From the NCBI GenBank assembly GCA_009377475.1, contig WHTY01000004.1:37625-101624 (forward strand): a DNA stretch of 64,000 bases. The letters run 5' to 3'. This DNA comes from Actinophytocola sp. (GTDB lineage Bacteria > Actinomycetota > Actinomycetes > Mycobacteriales > Pseudonocardiaceae). Each line of letters begins with the position of its first letter. Within the stretch, counting starts at the first letter, position 1. The position numbers were made by a program, and so were the translations under genes. Of the stretch, positions 54,920-62,971 are shown piece by piece. The notes beneath the pieces are model-generated. The model worked only from the letters and a program-made list of their open reading frames with translations, made no database searches and was not told the origin of the DNA.

Positions 54920-55104
54920 CGGCTTCCTTCGCGCCAGACAGCACCCATATCCTCCTCGATCGTATCGGCAGGTTGCGGCATATCGACGTCTTCCTCGGGG
55001 ACGTAGTAGTCCGCCACCTCGGCACCGAGAAAGCCCCCGACAGCACCACCGGCGGCGCCGCAAGCGATTGAGGTCGCCACTGAGCTACGTGCGCAGCATG
55101 GCAC
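54916..55104 (-). CDS. Short glycine-zipper ORF, probably a 5'-truncated gene
   Basis: A 62-codon frame from GTG 55104, coupled to the next gene through an ATGA overlap. It has a glycine-zipper-like stretch (CGAAGGAVGGFLGAEVADYY, about 15-34) and an acidic tail (PEEDVDMPQPADTIEEDMG). The start overlaps the antisense PglW-like remnant, there is an in-frame TGA just upstream, and no good ribosome site is seen. I infer that the 5' part was lost at the junction with the remnant. Confidence 0.5.
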   Translation of the reverse strand: MPCCARSSVATSIACGAAGGAVGGFLGAEVADYYVPEEDVDMPQPADTIEEDMGAVWREGSR

Positions 55105-56049
55105 GGCCGACGAGGATCAGGCTCGGACGATGCGTGGCGCGCTCGCCGTGGTGCGCGCGGCTCGCGAAGCAGAGCTCGCCGCTGAGTATGTGGGTGACAC
55201 CGACGACGTGAGCGAGCCGCGTATCCGCTCCCAGCGGTCCAGCGCCGTGCTGCGCGAACTCCGCACGGTGGCCACGCCAGAGGCGATGCGTCCCCTGGGG
55301 GATACCAGGCTGGTCGCCCTTGCCGGAGGGCTGTCCCAACACGCCGCGGCGTCTCGGCGACTTGAGCTGTATCCGCGCGACCTCTAGCTGGCAAGGGCGC
55401 TTCGCATCTCGCAGGCAGGTGCTGGCGTCCCCGACAAGGGGATCACGCTCAAGGCGCTGCTGGCGAAGGTGCGAGCCCGCTTCCCGGACGTTCGTCTCGG
55501 CGACCCGACCTATGTCGAGGTTTAGGAAGCGCTCGCGGCCGCCGGCAGCAGGCTGACCTATGACCCTGGCGCTGGCGTCTTCACACCACCGGCACAGATA
55601 TGGCGCCGAAGCATAGCGTCACCTCATCGAACTACCTGTCATCACTCGACGGGGCTTCCCCCGCGTCTGGTCAAGACCCTGCCGAGACGGTGTCGGCGCA
55701 CGTCTCGGACGCGATCGCGCGCGGCGGCTTCCTCGCTGGCAGCGGGTGCGGGAGCGTCTCGCGGCGGTCATGGAGACGGCAGGCGCGGAACCTGTGCTCT
55801 TCCTGCATGACGCCGGGCTGCTCGGCAGGTACTTCAATAACGGCGGACGTCAGTTCCTCACCGATCTCCAGAACGCCGCGCGGCGGGCCACCGACCGGGC
55901 CGCACGGACTGTGGGTGCTCTGTCCAGCGGAGGCGCCCAGGGACGCGCCGCAGCTGGCAGGGCAAGTCTTCGAGGTGCTCGGCGAGCACGAGCGCGTGGT
56001 GCTGCGGCAGGACTTCGTCGCGTCCTTGCGTGAGTCCGGTGCCGCTTAG
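55079..56049 (+). pseudogene. Degenerate C-terminal remnant of a PglW-like (type 2 BREX/Pgl) kinase
   Basis: Pieces of one protein lie in order but in different frames. Frame 2 has LRTVATPEAMRPLGDTRLVALAGG and SRRLELYPRDL, then TAG 55385-55387, then LARALRISQAGAGVPDKGIT and VRARFPDV, then TAG 55523-55525, then EALAAAGSRLTYDPGAGVFTPP. Frame 1 from about 55600 has QDPAETVSAHVSDAIARGGFLA. Frame 3 from 55746 has ETAGAEPVLFLHDAGLLGRYF and GGRQFLTDLQNAARR. Frame 1 again from about 55890 has PHGLWVLCPAEAPRDAPQLAG and EHERVVLRQDF. This is how I remember the C-terminus of the BREX serine/threonine kinase PglW. No kinase domain is present. Two stops and at least two frame changes make it dead. Confidence 0.68.
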
Positions 56050-56099
56050 CCTGGCCCGTTGTTCAGTGCGGGGCTCGAATCCAAGACGACGAGCAGCCG

Positions 56100-56307
56100 T
56101 CAGCTTTGGCGGGTCTTGCGCTCGCGGCGCGGCCCAATCACCTGCGCGATCGCGATGAGCAAAATGCCAGGGAAGGCGACCAGGAACTCATGCTCGGCGA
56201 TCTGAGCGAGCTGCGCCGCGCCGCCCGACATCACCCGGAGTTCGCGGTCGCAGGTCAGTGTGCCCGCCGCGCCAGGGGGCGACAACCATCCGCCCACGCT
56301 GGGTCAT
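56100..56307 (-). pseudogene. Truncated tandem duplicate of the 151-residue membrane-protein gene
   Basis: It starts like the neighbour (ATG 56307, MTQRGRMVV versus MTHRGRMVV), then jumps over about 90 codons and changes frame into AAGTLTCDRELRVMSGGAAQ and IAEHEFLVAFPGILLIAIAQ, ending in KTRQS versus KTRRS. So the 5' and 3' ends of the gene are duplicated and the middle is deleted. Confidence 0.75.
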
Positions 56308-56359
56308 CGATCGCCCCGCCGTCCGACGCCCTCGTTGCCAGCCATCAAGTCGAAGTACC

Positions 56360-56815
56360 TCAGCTTCGCCGGGTCTTGCGTCCACCTCGTGGACCCATCA
56401 CCTGCGCGACCGCGACGAGCAAGACGCCCGGAAACATGATCAGAAAATCATGCTCAGCTATTTCAGCCAGTCTCGCCGTGCCACCTGACACCACCCGGAG
56501 CTCGCTCTCACAGGTGAGCGTGCCTGCCTGGCCCTGCGGCGAGAAAACCACGCCTCGAATGAATGAACTGCCGCGCGACTCCGTGCCAAGACGCTGCTGG
56601 GTGCCATCCTCGCCGGTGAACAGACAGTCCGTCGGGACCCGCGTCGCGACGATGTACCGATCATCGGTGTCACCCTGCGAAATACTCAGGCCGCTCTCAC
56701 CCACCGTCGGCGCGGCGGTACGCGCATACACGGCAGTGAGAACGACGAACCCGATCAGTGCGACCCCGACCAGGCGCATCGCCCACCGCACAACCATCCG
56801 CCCACGATGGGTCAT
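56360..56815 (-). CDS. Two-TM hypothetical protein of the WXG operon
   Basis: A 151-residue protein with an N-terminal membrane segment (MRLVGVALIGFVVLTAVYA, about 14-32), an external loop of about 70 residues (TAAPTVGESGLSISQGDTDD, ATRVPTDCLFTGEDG, LTCESELRV with two cysteines) and a second segment near the C-terminus (FLIMFPGVLLVAVAQVMG). No family recognised. ATG 56815 overlaps the upstream gene's stop by 4 bases. A shortened duplicate follows directly. Confidence 0.75.
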   Translation of the reverse strand: MTHRGRMVVRWAMRLVGVALIGFVVLTAVYARTAAPTVGESGLSISQGDTDDRYIVATRVPTDCLFTGEDGTQQRLGTESRGSSFIRGVVFSPQGQAGTLTCESELRVVSGGTARLAEIAEHDFLIMFPGVLLVAVAQVMGPRGGRKTRRS

Positions 56816-57210
56816 CGATCGCCCAGCCGACCGAAGCCTTGCCACAATTCATCGGGCTCTTCGTCGCCCTGCCCTTCTTCTTGGCGCGCCTCGGACTCCT
56901 GCTGCTCGGCGATCAGTTCATCGAGCTGTTCGGACATACTCGCGAGGTCGAGTTCACCGACCCGGTTGAGCCCGGTCTCCATCGCTGACCGGTACGCGGG
57001 GACGTCGGCGAGACCGCGCATGGTGATGTTGCCTTCGCGCAGTTCGGTGCCCATTTCACGGACCACCGAGTCGTCACTGCGGATCATCAGGTCGAAGATC
57101 ATGCGCTCCATGGCCTGCTCGTCCCGCAGCATCTCCCCGATCGGGGACTGGTCGATCTTCTCGAGGACGTCTTCGATGGAGGGCTGCTCGCGATGCTGGT
57201 CATCGGCCAT
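56812..57210 (-). CDS. Hypothetical acidic helical protein of the WXG operon
   Basis: A 132-residue, highly charged, predicted all-helical cytoplasmic protein (EDVLEKIDQSPIGEMLRDEQAMERMIFDLMIR, ASMSEQLDELIAEQQESEARQEEGQGDEE). It starts 8 bases after the WXG-type gene stop and overlaps the next start, so it is in the same operon. Position and composition would suit a chaperone or partner of the secreted protein; that is inference. Confidence 0.75.
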   Translation of the reverse strand: MADDQHREQPSIEDVLEKIDQSPIGEMLRDEQAMERMIFDLMIRSDDSVVREMGTELREGNITMRGLADVPAYRSAMETGLNRVGELDLASMSEQLDELIAEQQESEARQEEGQGDEEPDELWQGFGRLGDR

Positions 57211-57218
57211 GTCTACTC

Positions 57219-58340
57219 CTACACGCTGGGGACGGTCATCGAGTTCGCAGGCAGCTTCGGCAGCGGTGAGGTGGCGTCCACCTTGCCGAAGTCACCTGCC
57301 GCGCCGTTGTAGGCATCCACCGTGGCTCGGACACGGGCAACGAGGTCAAGAATCTGCATCACGCCACGCACGACCTTGTAAATCCTCGTCAGGGTGAATG
57401 CGCCGACGATCAGTGCGATTGGCAGCCCAACACCGGTCGCCCCAGCCGCTCCGCTCACCGCAGCGCTCGCGGCCACGGCCAGCGCGGCATCGGCGATGTC
57501 GCTGAGCAGCACCCCGATCGAACTGCTCAAATCCTGCGCGCCGTTGGCAGCTCCCTGGTACTCATTGGCGATGTCTTCGAGTGGTTGCCGTGCCGATTCC
57601 AACGACTTGGCGAGCACGAACAGGTGCAGTTGGCAACTGTCCGCGGCGTTGCCGGTCCAGGCCCCGGACAGGTTCTGCGCGGACCAGCGCACGTTGTCAG
57701 CCATGTCCGTGACGGCAGCGCCAACATTGCGGAAGACGTCAGCGCAGCCACGCATACCCGCCCAGTCACCAACCATCGGCTTGAGAAACACCTCGAACGG
57801 GTCGTACGCGCGGTCGCAGATGCCCAGCGACGCTGCCGCGTTCGTTACGTTCCAAATCGCGTCGCGCAGCGCCGAAGTCGGGCTGGCAAGGCTCGACCAA
57901 TGCGGCTCGTACGGCATCTCCGCGTTGTAGTCCTGCGGCGGCTTGTACCGGGCCGTCGGATCGGCGACATCCTGGAAGGCCCCAACGTTCGCCTCGACTC
58001 GCTCGGTGCCCTCCTTCGCCGCGCTGACATCGACGCTTGGGTAGGTCGCGTCGAGTTCACGCGCGTTCGTGTCGTCGGTAGCCCGGTAATACTTCGCCGC
58101 CGTGTCCAGGGCCCCAGCTGTGCCCGATGCCGTCGGGTCGGCCAGGGTCTTGAGGAACTGTTCGACCTGGTCCTGGACCTGCTGATGGCCACCGACGATC
58201 AGGTTGATCAGTCCTTCGCCGGTAAGGTCAAGGTCGGTATGGGTAGCCACGTAGGACTTGCCCTGCGTCGCACTCTCGGCCAGCCGGTCGAACTGCTTAC
58301 TCAACCCGGCGACCGCGTCCGGTTCGACGGAGAACCCCAT
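57219..58340 (-). CDS. WXG/ESAT-6-type putative secretion substrate
   Basis: A 373-residue protein beginning GFSVEPDAVAGLSKQFDRLAESA, typical of actinobacterial WXG-like substrates. It has long helical stretches, a W-x-G turn in NLSGAWTGNAADSCQLHLFVLAKSLE (about 223-248) and a hydrophobic Gly/Ala segment (about 288-325: AALAVAASAAVSGAAGATGVGLPIALIVGAFTL). Such proteins are exported by, or associated with, type VII secretion. No EccC or other machinery gene is in the window. ATG 58340 has AGGGGTGAG upstream. Confidence 0.78.
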   Translation of the reverse strand: MGFSVEPDAVAGLSKQFDRLAESATQGKSYVATHTDLDLTGEGLINLIVGGHQQVQDQVEQFLKTLADPTASGTAGALDTAAKYYRATDDTNARELDATYPSVDVSAAKEGTERVEANVGAFQDVADPTARYKPPQDYNAEMPYEPHWSSLASPTSALRDAIWNVTNAAASLGICDRAYDPFEVFLKPMVGDWAGMRGCADVFRNVGAAVTDMADNVRWSAQNLSGAWTGNAADSCQLHLFVLAKSLESARQPLEDIANEYQGAANGAQDLSSSIGVLLSDIADAALAVAASAAVSGAAGATGVGLPIALIVGAFTLTRIYKVVRGVMQILDLVARVRATVDAYNGAAGDFGKVDATSPLPKLPANSMTVPSV

Positions 58341-58512
58341 GAACTCACCCCTGATCGGCGGTGTCCGTGCACGTCGCAGGCTACTCAACGACCACCCAGC
58401 GTGTGACCTGATCGCTCAAGTTACCGGCGTGCGAACACACCAGTTCAACCGTATCAGCGCTCCAACGCAGCTCTCCGTACCTCGACAGTGTCACCGATCA
58501 AGCTGAGAATGA

Positions 58513-58728
58513 CAGTCCGATGCTGTACTGCTGGGAGCCGAGCCATCCGATGTGACGTTCACACAGCGCGCGCAAGCTGCGCTGGAATCCGCGCTGCATG
58601 GCCTGAAGTTCTCCGCCGCACTGCCCCCTGACCTCGCGCATCGCACCATAGCGGAGCGGTTGAGGGACCAAGCCGGTGCCGCCACAGTGCTCGACGAACC
58701 ACGGCGGTTCTACTTTGATGCGGTCTAG
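58513..58728 (+). pseudogene. C-terminal scrap of an Lhr-like helicase
   Basis: A frame of about 70 codons without start, cut off by TGA at 58510-58512. It encodes VTFTQRAQAALESALHGLKFSAALPPDLAHRTIAERL, then GAATVLDEPRRFYFDAV and TAG at 58726-58728. The G-L-K-F-S-x-x-L-P-x-x-L-A end followed by a L-D/A-E-P-x-R-F tail is as I recall the C-terminus of Lhr-like DEAD/DEAH helicases, including the BREX-linked BrxHI. No helicase motifs remain. The rest of 58341-58811 shows no gene. Confidence 0.45.
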
Positions 58729-58811
58729 TTCCTCACTTGGGGCTGCCTAAGCACACTTCATGCAGTTATCCTGCACGCATCGACCCCAAAATACGCAGAG
58801 AGGGGTTTCTC

Positions 58812-60149
58812 ATGCTACGTAGCTTCCGTCTCGGCAACCACAAGTCGTTCGCCGAGGAGCAAGAGCTACTCCTTATGCCCGCTCAGCCAGGTGACAAGCG
58901 TCCCGTGGTGCCCGTTACGGCGATCTACGGCGCCAACGCGTCCGGCAAGTCCAACCTGCTCGACGGCCTGGCGTTCATGCAGCGCGCGGTCACGAACAGC
59001 TTTGCGCGTTGGGAGGTAGATGAAGGCGTCACCCGCAACCCATTCCGGCTATGTGCCGATGGCGGGGATGCTGCATCTGTCTTCGTTGTGGACCTGATAG
59101 TCGACAACATCCCCTACACCTACGGTTTCACGCTCAACGACGACGAGATTCGCGAGGAGTGGCTCTACTCCTACCCAAAGAAACGGGAACGGAAGCTCTT
59201 TGAGCGAGATGGTGACGAAATTCGATTTAGCTCAACAATCGATGACATAAAGGCAAAACTGGAACTCGTCGAAAGCCTGACGCGACCCAATTCGCTATTT
59301 CTCAGCGCGATCGCACAAACAAGACTTGAACCGCTCATGCCCGTGTATCGCTGGTTCAAATCACAGCTCCTAATGCGGCCATCCGGCTACTACCCTTTTT
59401 CAACGCGGATCGCCGACAGGATCAATAGTTCTATTTTGCATAGCCCGGAAAACCGAAAGAGATTCGTCGCATTACTCCAAGCGGCCGATATAGGAATCAC
59501 TGACCTTCACATAGAGGAGACCACAGACCCGGAGTTATCGGTTGAGCTAGGCACTACCGAGGAACTAATCGAAAATAAGGAAGCAGCGTTTAGTCAAGCC
59601 AGTCCAGCAGAAAAGGAAAAGATCAAGTCAGAATTCGAACGGCTACACCGCCGCCGGGACGTCCTATCCCGTCGGGTACACCAACGACGCATGGAACTGA
59701 AACTAGAATACGGCACAACCAGCTTCAGCTTGGGTGACGAGTCCGCCGGGACAGTATCCTGGCTGCAACTCCTGCCTATGGTCCTCGAAGCCCTCGACTC
59801 CGGACAGGTTGTCGTAGTCGACGAGATTGACACGAGCCTGCATCCACTCCTAACCACTCAGCTAATCGGCTTGTTCAAGGATGCAGAGACCAACCCGAAC
59901 GGAGCCCAACTGATCTTCACAACGCACGATGCAAGCCTCCTAGGAACCATACTTGACGACGAAGCGTTGGAGCGCGATCAAGTGTGGTTTGTCGAAAAGG
60001 ATACGGACGGAGCAAGTTCCCTCTACCCATTGACTGATTTCAAGCCAAGAAAGGAGCACAACAGGGAACTCCGGTATCTAGGAGGAAGCTACGGCGCGGT
60101 ACCTGTGCTTGACCACCAAGACTTTGCCGAAGCAGTGCTAAGAAGGTGA
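58812..60149 (+). CDS. rloA: RloA/AbiLi-type AAA ATPase, phage-defence partner of RloB
   Basis: A 445-residue ABC-type ATPase of the RloA/AbiLi (AAA_15/AAA_21) group. It opens RSFRLGNHKSFAEEQEL, has Walker A IYGANASGKSNLLDGL (about 38-53), a coiled-coil middle (KEKIKSEFERLHRRRDVLSRRV) and late Walker B VVVDEIDTSLHPLLT (about 335-349) with the H-loop FTTHDASLLGT. The GTG of rloB overlaps its stop. The stretch 59170-60140 is visibly AT-richer and uses codons such as ATA, AAA and CTA that flanking genes avoid, a sign of transfer. ATG 58812 has GAGGGG upstream. Confidence 0.82.
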   Translation: MLRSFRLGNHKSFAEEQELLLMPAQPGDKRPVVPVTAIYGANASGKSNLLDGLAFMQRAVTNSFARWEVDEGVTRNPFRLCADGGDAASVFVVDLIVDNIPYTYGFTLNDDEIREEWLYSYPKKRERKLFERDGDEIRFSSTIDDIKAKLELVESLTRPNSLFLSAIAQTRLEPLMPVYRWFKSQLLMRPSGYYPFSTRIADRINSSILHSPENRKRFVALLQAADIGITDLHIEETTDPELSVELGTTEELIENKEAAFSQASPAEKEKIKSEFERLHRRRDVLSRRVHQRRMELKLEYGTTSFSLGDESAGTVSWLQLLPMVLEALDSGQVVVVDEIDTSLHPLLTTQLIGLFKDAETNPNGAQLIFTTHDASLLGTILDDEALERDQVWFVEKDTDGASSLYPLTDFKPRKEHNRELRYLGGSYGAVPVLDHQDFAEAVLRR

Positions 60150-60717
60150 CACGGCGACGGAATGCAACGAAGCGCCGGAGCGCTTACCGGGACCCCAAAG
60201 AGCAAATCCTGGTAGCCTGCGGTGGGATTCGTACTGAGCCGAAATACTTTGACGGCCTGAAGAAGCAAGCGCGCAATCCGGCGGTCAAGGTAAAGATTAT
60301 CTCCGACGGCGTGGACCCACAGCGCCTGGTCGACCATGCCTCAACTGTGGCACAGCGATGTGGCTTCGATAGTGCGTGGTCGATGTCGATGAGTTCGACC
60401 TCGCCCCTGCGATTAAGACAGCCCAAGAGGTGGGGGTAAACCTTGCCGTATCAAACCCCTGCTTCGAGTACTGGCTCTTGATCCACTTTCAGGACTGCCA
60501 CACATGCCTCAATGGTGCCGCCGCTGTCACAGCCAAACTCAGAAAGCACGTGCCGCACTACGACAAGACTGACCTCCGGTTCGGAGATTTCACCGATAGC
60601 GTCGATGACGCTGTACGTCGCGCGAAGCAACGCTGCCCCGCCCCTGGGAACCACGAACACCAACACAACCCCTCTACCCGTGTCTGGGAACTCGTCGAAG
60701 CCATCAAGGGCACATAG
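60146..60717 (+). pseudogene. rloB: rloB-like nuclease partner, frameshifted
   Basis: The first part, frame of GTG 60146, gives the RloB opening: KEQILVACGGIRTEPKYFDGLKKQ, DPQRLVDHAS and QRCGFDSAW. The second part continues one frame over from about 60376: VDVDEFDLAPAIKTAQEVGV, LAVSNPCFEYWLLIHF and YDKTDLRFGDF, ending 60717. At the break only one copy of TGCGTGG is present; a second copy would restore both the frame and the expected DSAWCVVDVDEFD. So the gene is broken in this sequence unless it slips during expression or the base calls are wrong. Confidence 0.78.
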
Positions 60718-60739
60718 AGGTGTGTCCACTTGGTGCTAT

Positions 60740-62908
60740 CTATCCCGCCATCACGCTCGCCGTCGTGAATACGTCCGCTGGCATCGGACGGTGCAGCTTC
60801 CACGTAATCGCGATCGGCCGCTCGCCACGGTGTTCCACGTACGACGCTGGGCCAAGGCACAAGAACGGCGCGGCACCGAGACCGTCGTTCGGTGTGTCCC
60901 GTACGAACAGCACGACGTGACTGCCCTGCTCGCGGTGATGCAGGTAGCGCTGCCCCACCGGTGACGTCGTCGACGTACTGTTCTGCGACTCCCAGTGGAA
61001 CAGCTCAGTGCTGATCGCGTAGTCGCGATACATCGTGGTCGGTGAGAAGTCTTTCTCGCTCTTCCGCAGGTTGATCAGGAACGCATCGGTCTGCGTCTCG
61101 TCCGCCCAGGCGACGCCAGCCACGTGGTTACCGGGCACCCGCTGCAACGTCGCGTACCCGAGCGCGGCAAGAATCTCCTCCCGTCGGTACCGAGCATGGG
61201 TGGCGAGCGGGACGTGCTGCAAGCCTTCCCCAAGCGAGCCGGGCACATGCCGCGCCTGATCAAGCCCCAGCGTGACTAGCTCGTCGATCTCCGCGCACAC
61301 CGCCGGATGACGTCGCAGGTGCGCCAACCCGGCCGCGTACGACCTGAAGCCATCCCGCTTGGGCCACATGGTGAACAGCAGCATCCGCGCCAACCGCTGC
61401 TCCCGCTCGGTCAGCTCGTCGTACCGCGGCCCGTCGACGTCGACCAGCCGCCGATAGACATCAGCCCGCTCGGGATCGTCGACGTGCGTGAACGCCGCCA
61501 TCCGCCGCAGCAGCGTGCCCTCGTCCGTGCCGCCGGACGGCGTGGACAGGCCGGCGTCCCGGCGCAACGCGGTCCACGAGCCGCCATTGCGGTAGACGTC
61601 GACGAGCTCACGGTCGGCCTCGCGCAAGTAAGCGACCAGCGGAAGGTCACCATGCGAACGAACATCGGCAGCGAGCTGGGTCCTGGTGAACCGCAGCTGG
61701 GTTCGCACGTTCCGCAGCACGATGTCCTGCGCCACCCGATCCAGCACCACCTGCGAGCCCGACGGCAGGAACGGGAAGCCCTGCTCGATCTGGCGCTGCA
61801 AGCCGCGGCGGCTGGCACCGATCAACGCCCGGAAGCGAAGGTCGAACCGGAACTCACGGCGCTGCTGGCCGATGAAGTCGAGCACGGTGAGCACGGCCTT
61901 GCCTGGTGCTCGTCGCAGGCCGCGGCCGAGCTGCTGCAGGAAGATCGTCGCGCTCTGTGTTGGCCGCAGGAACAGCACGGTGTCGACCTCGGGGATGTCC
62001 AGTCCCTCATTGAACAAGTCAGCCGCGAACAACACGGCGACCTCGCCCCGGCGCAGCGCGGTAATTGCCTCGTCCCGCTCATCGGAGCGCGTCGCACCGG
62101 ATACCGCACGCGCCTCGATGCCGGCCTCCCGGAACACCCGCGCCATGTACTCGGCATGTGCCACGGACACGCAGAAGCCCAGCGCACGCATGCTGCCGAC
62201 ATCGGTGACCTTGTCTCGTAGCTCGCTGAGCACCTTTGCGGCGCGGCCGTCGTTGCCGGTGTAGAGGTTGTCCAGACCGGCGACGTCGTAGGCGCCCCGT
62301 TTCCACCCGACACCCGACAGATCGACGTCGTCGGCCGTCCCGAAGTAGTGGAACGGCACCAGCAGGTCGGCCGACAGGGCCTCCCACAGCGGCAGTTCGA
62401 AGGCCGACCGTCCGCCGAAGAACTGCCGCACGTCGACGCCGTCGCCACGTTCCGGCGTCGCCGTCAGGCCCAGCAGCTCACGCGGCCGGACGTGGTCGAG
62501 CAGACGTCGATACGTGGCCGCCTCGGCGTGGTGGAACTCGTCGACCACCACAACGTCGAAGTGCTCGGCGGGCAGGTTGTGCACCCCGTAGTTCGACAAC
62601 GACTGGATGCTGGCGAACACGTGCCGCCACCGTTCCGGCCGTGCGCCCCCGACGTAAGCCTCGCCGAACGCCCCGTCGCGCATCGTGTCGCGGTAGGCGC
62701 GCAACGACTGGTGCAAGATCTCCTTGCGGTGCGCAACGAACAGCAGACTCAGGTCCCGCCGGTAGACCTCGTGCACCAGCCGCCGGTAGTCCAGCGCCGC
62801 CACGACGGTCTTACCGGTGCCGGTCGCAGCGACGACGAGGTTGCGATGCCGGTCGTGCAGGTCGCGTTCGGATTCCAGTGCCTCAAGGATCTCCTGTTGA
62901 TGAGGCAA
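60740..62908 (-). CDS. Superfamily 2 helicase with C-terminal DUF3427 (downstream half of split gene)
   Basis: A frame of 722 codons from TTG 62908. ALPHQQEILEALE leads into Walker A VVAATGTGKTVVAALDYRRL, then VVVDEFHHAEAATYRRLL (DEFH box), LGLTATPERGDG, the helicase C region with FNEGLDIPEVDTVLFLRPTQS and QQLGRGLRR, and the DUF3427 end: ELFHWESQNSTSTTSPVGQRYLHH, VLFVRDTPND and FLCLGPASYVEH. In relatives this region is continuous with an N-terminal PLD domain. Here the PLD domain is the adjacent frame, separated by one TAG (62972-62974) in the same reading frame. TTG 62908 without a ribosome site is unlikely to be a natural start. Confidence 0.85.
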   Translation of the reverse strand: MPHQQEILEALESERDLHDRHRNLVVAATGTGKTVVAALDYRRLVHEVYRRDLSLLFVAHRKEILHQSLRAYRDTMRDGAFGEAYVGGARPERWRHVFASIQSLSNYGVHNLPAEHFDVVVVDEFHHAEAATYRRLLDHVRPRELLGLTATPERGDGVDVRQFFGGRSAFELPLWEALSADLLVPFHYFGTADDVDLSGVGWKRGAYDVAGLDNLYTGNDGRAAKVLSELRDKVTDVGSMRALGFCVSVAHAEYMARVFREAGIEARAVSGATRSDERDEAITALRRGEVAVLFAADLFNEGLDIPEVDTVLFLRPTQSATIFLQQLGRGLRRAPGKAVLTVLDFIGQQRREFRFDLRFRALIGASRRGLQRQIEQGFPFLPSGSQVVLDRVAQDIVLRNVRTQLRFTRTQLAADVRSHGDLPLVAYLREADRELVDVYRNGGSWTALRRDAGLSTPSGGTDEGTLLRRMAAFTHVDDPERADVYRRLVDVDGPRYDELTEREQRLARMLLFTMWPKRDGFRSYAAGLAHLRRHPAVCAEIDELVTLGLDQARHVPGSLGEGLQHVPLATHARYRREEILAALGYATLQRVPGNHVAGVAWADETQTDAFLINLRKSEKDFSPTTMYRDYAISTELFHWESQNSTSTTSPVGQRYLHHREQGSHVVLFVRDTPNDGLGAAPFLCLGPASYVEHRGERPIAITWKLHRPMPADVFTTASVMAG

Positions 62909-62971
62909 CGCTCGCGCCTCGAGCCCGCTGAGGTCGATCGGGGTCGTGCTCCTCGACGTGCGGTTGCCCGC

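Noticed and set aside
56060..56090. tRNA T-arm-like GGCTCGAATCC near 56073
   Set aside because: The flanking bases do not pair as a T stem and no other tRNA arms are present.
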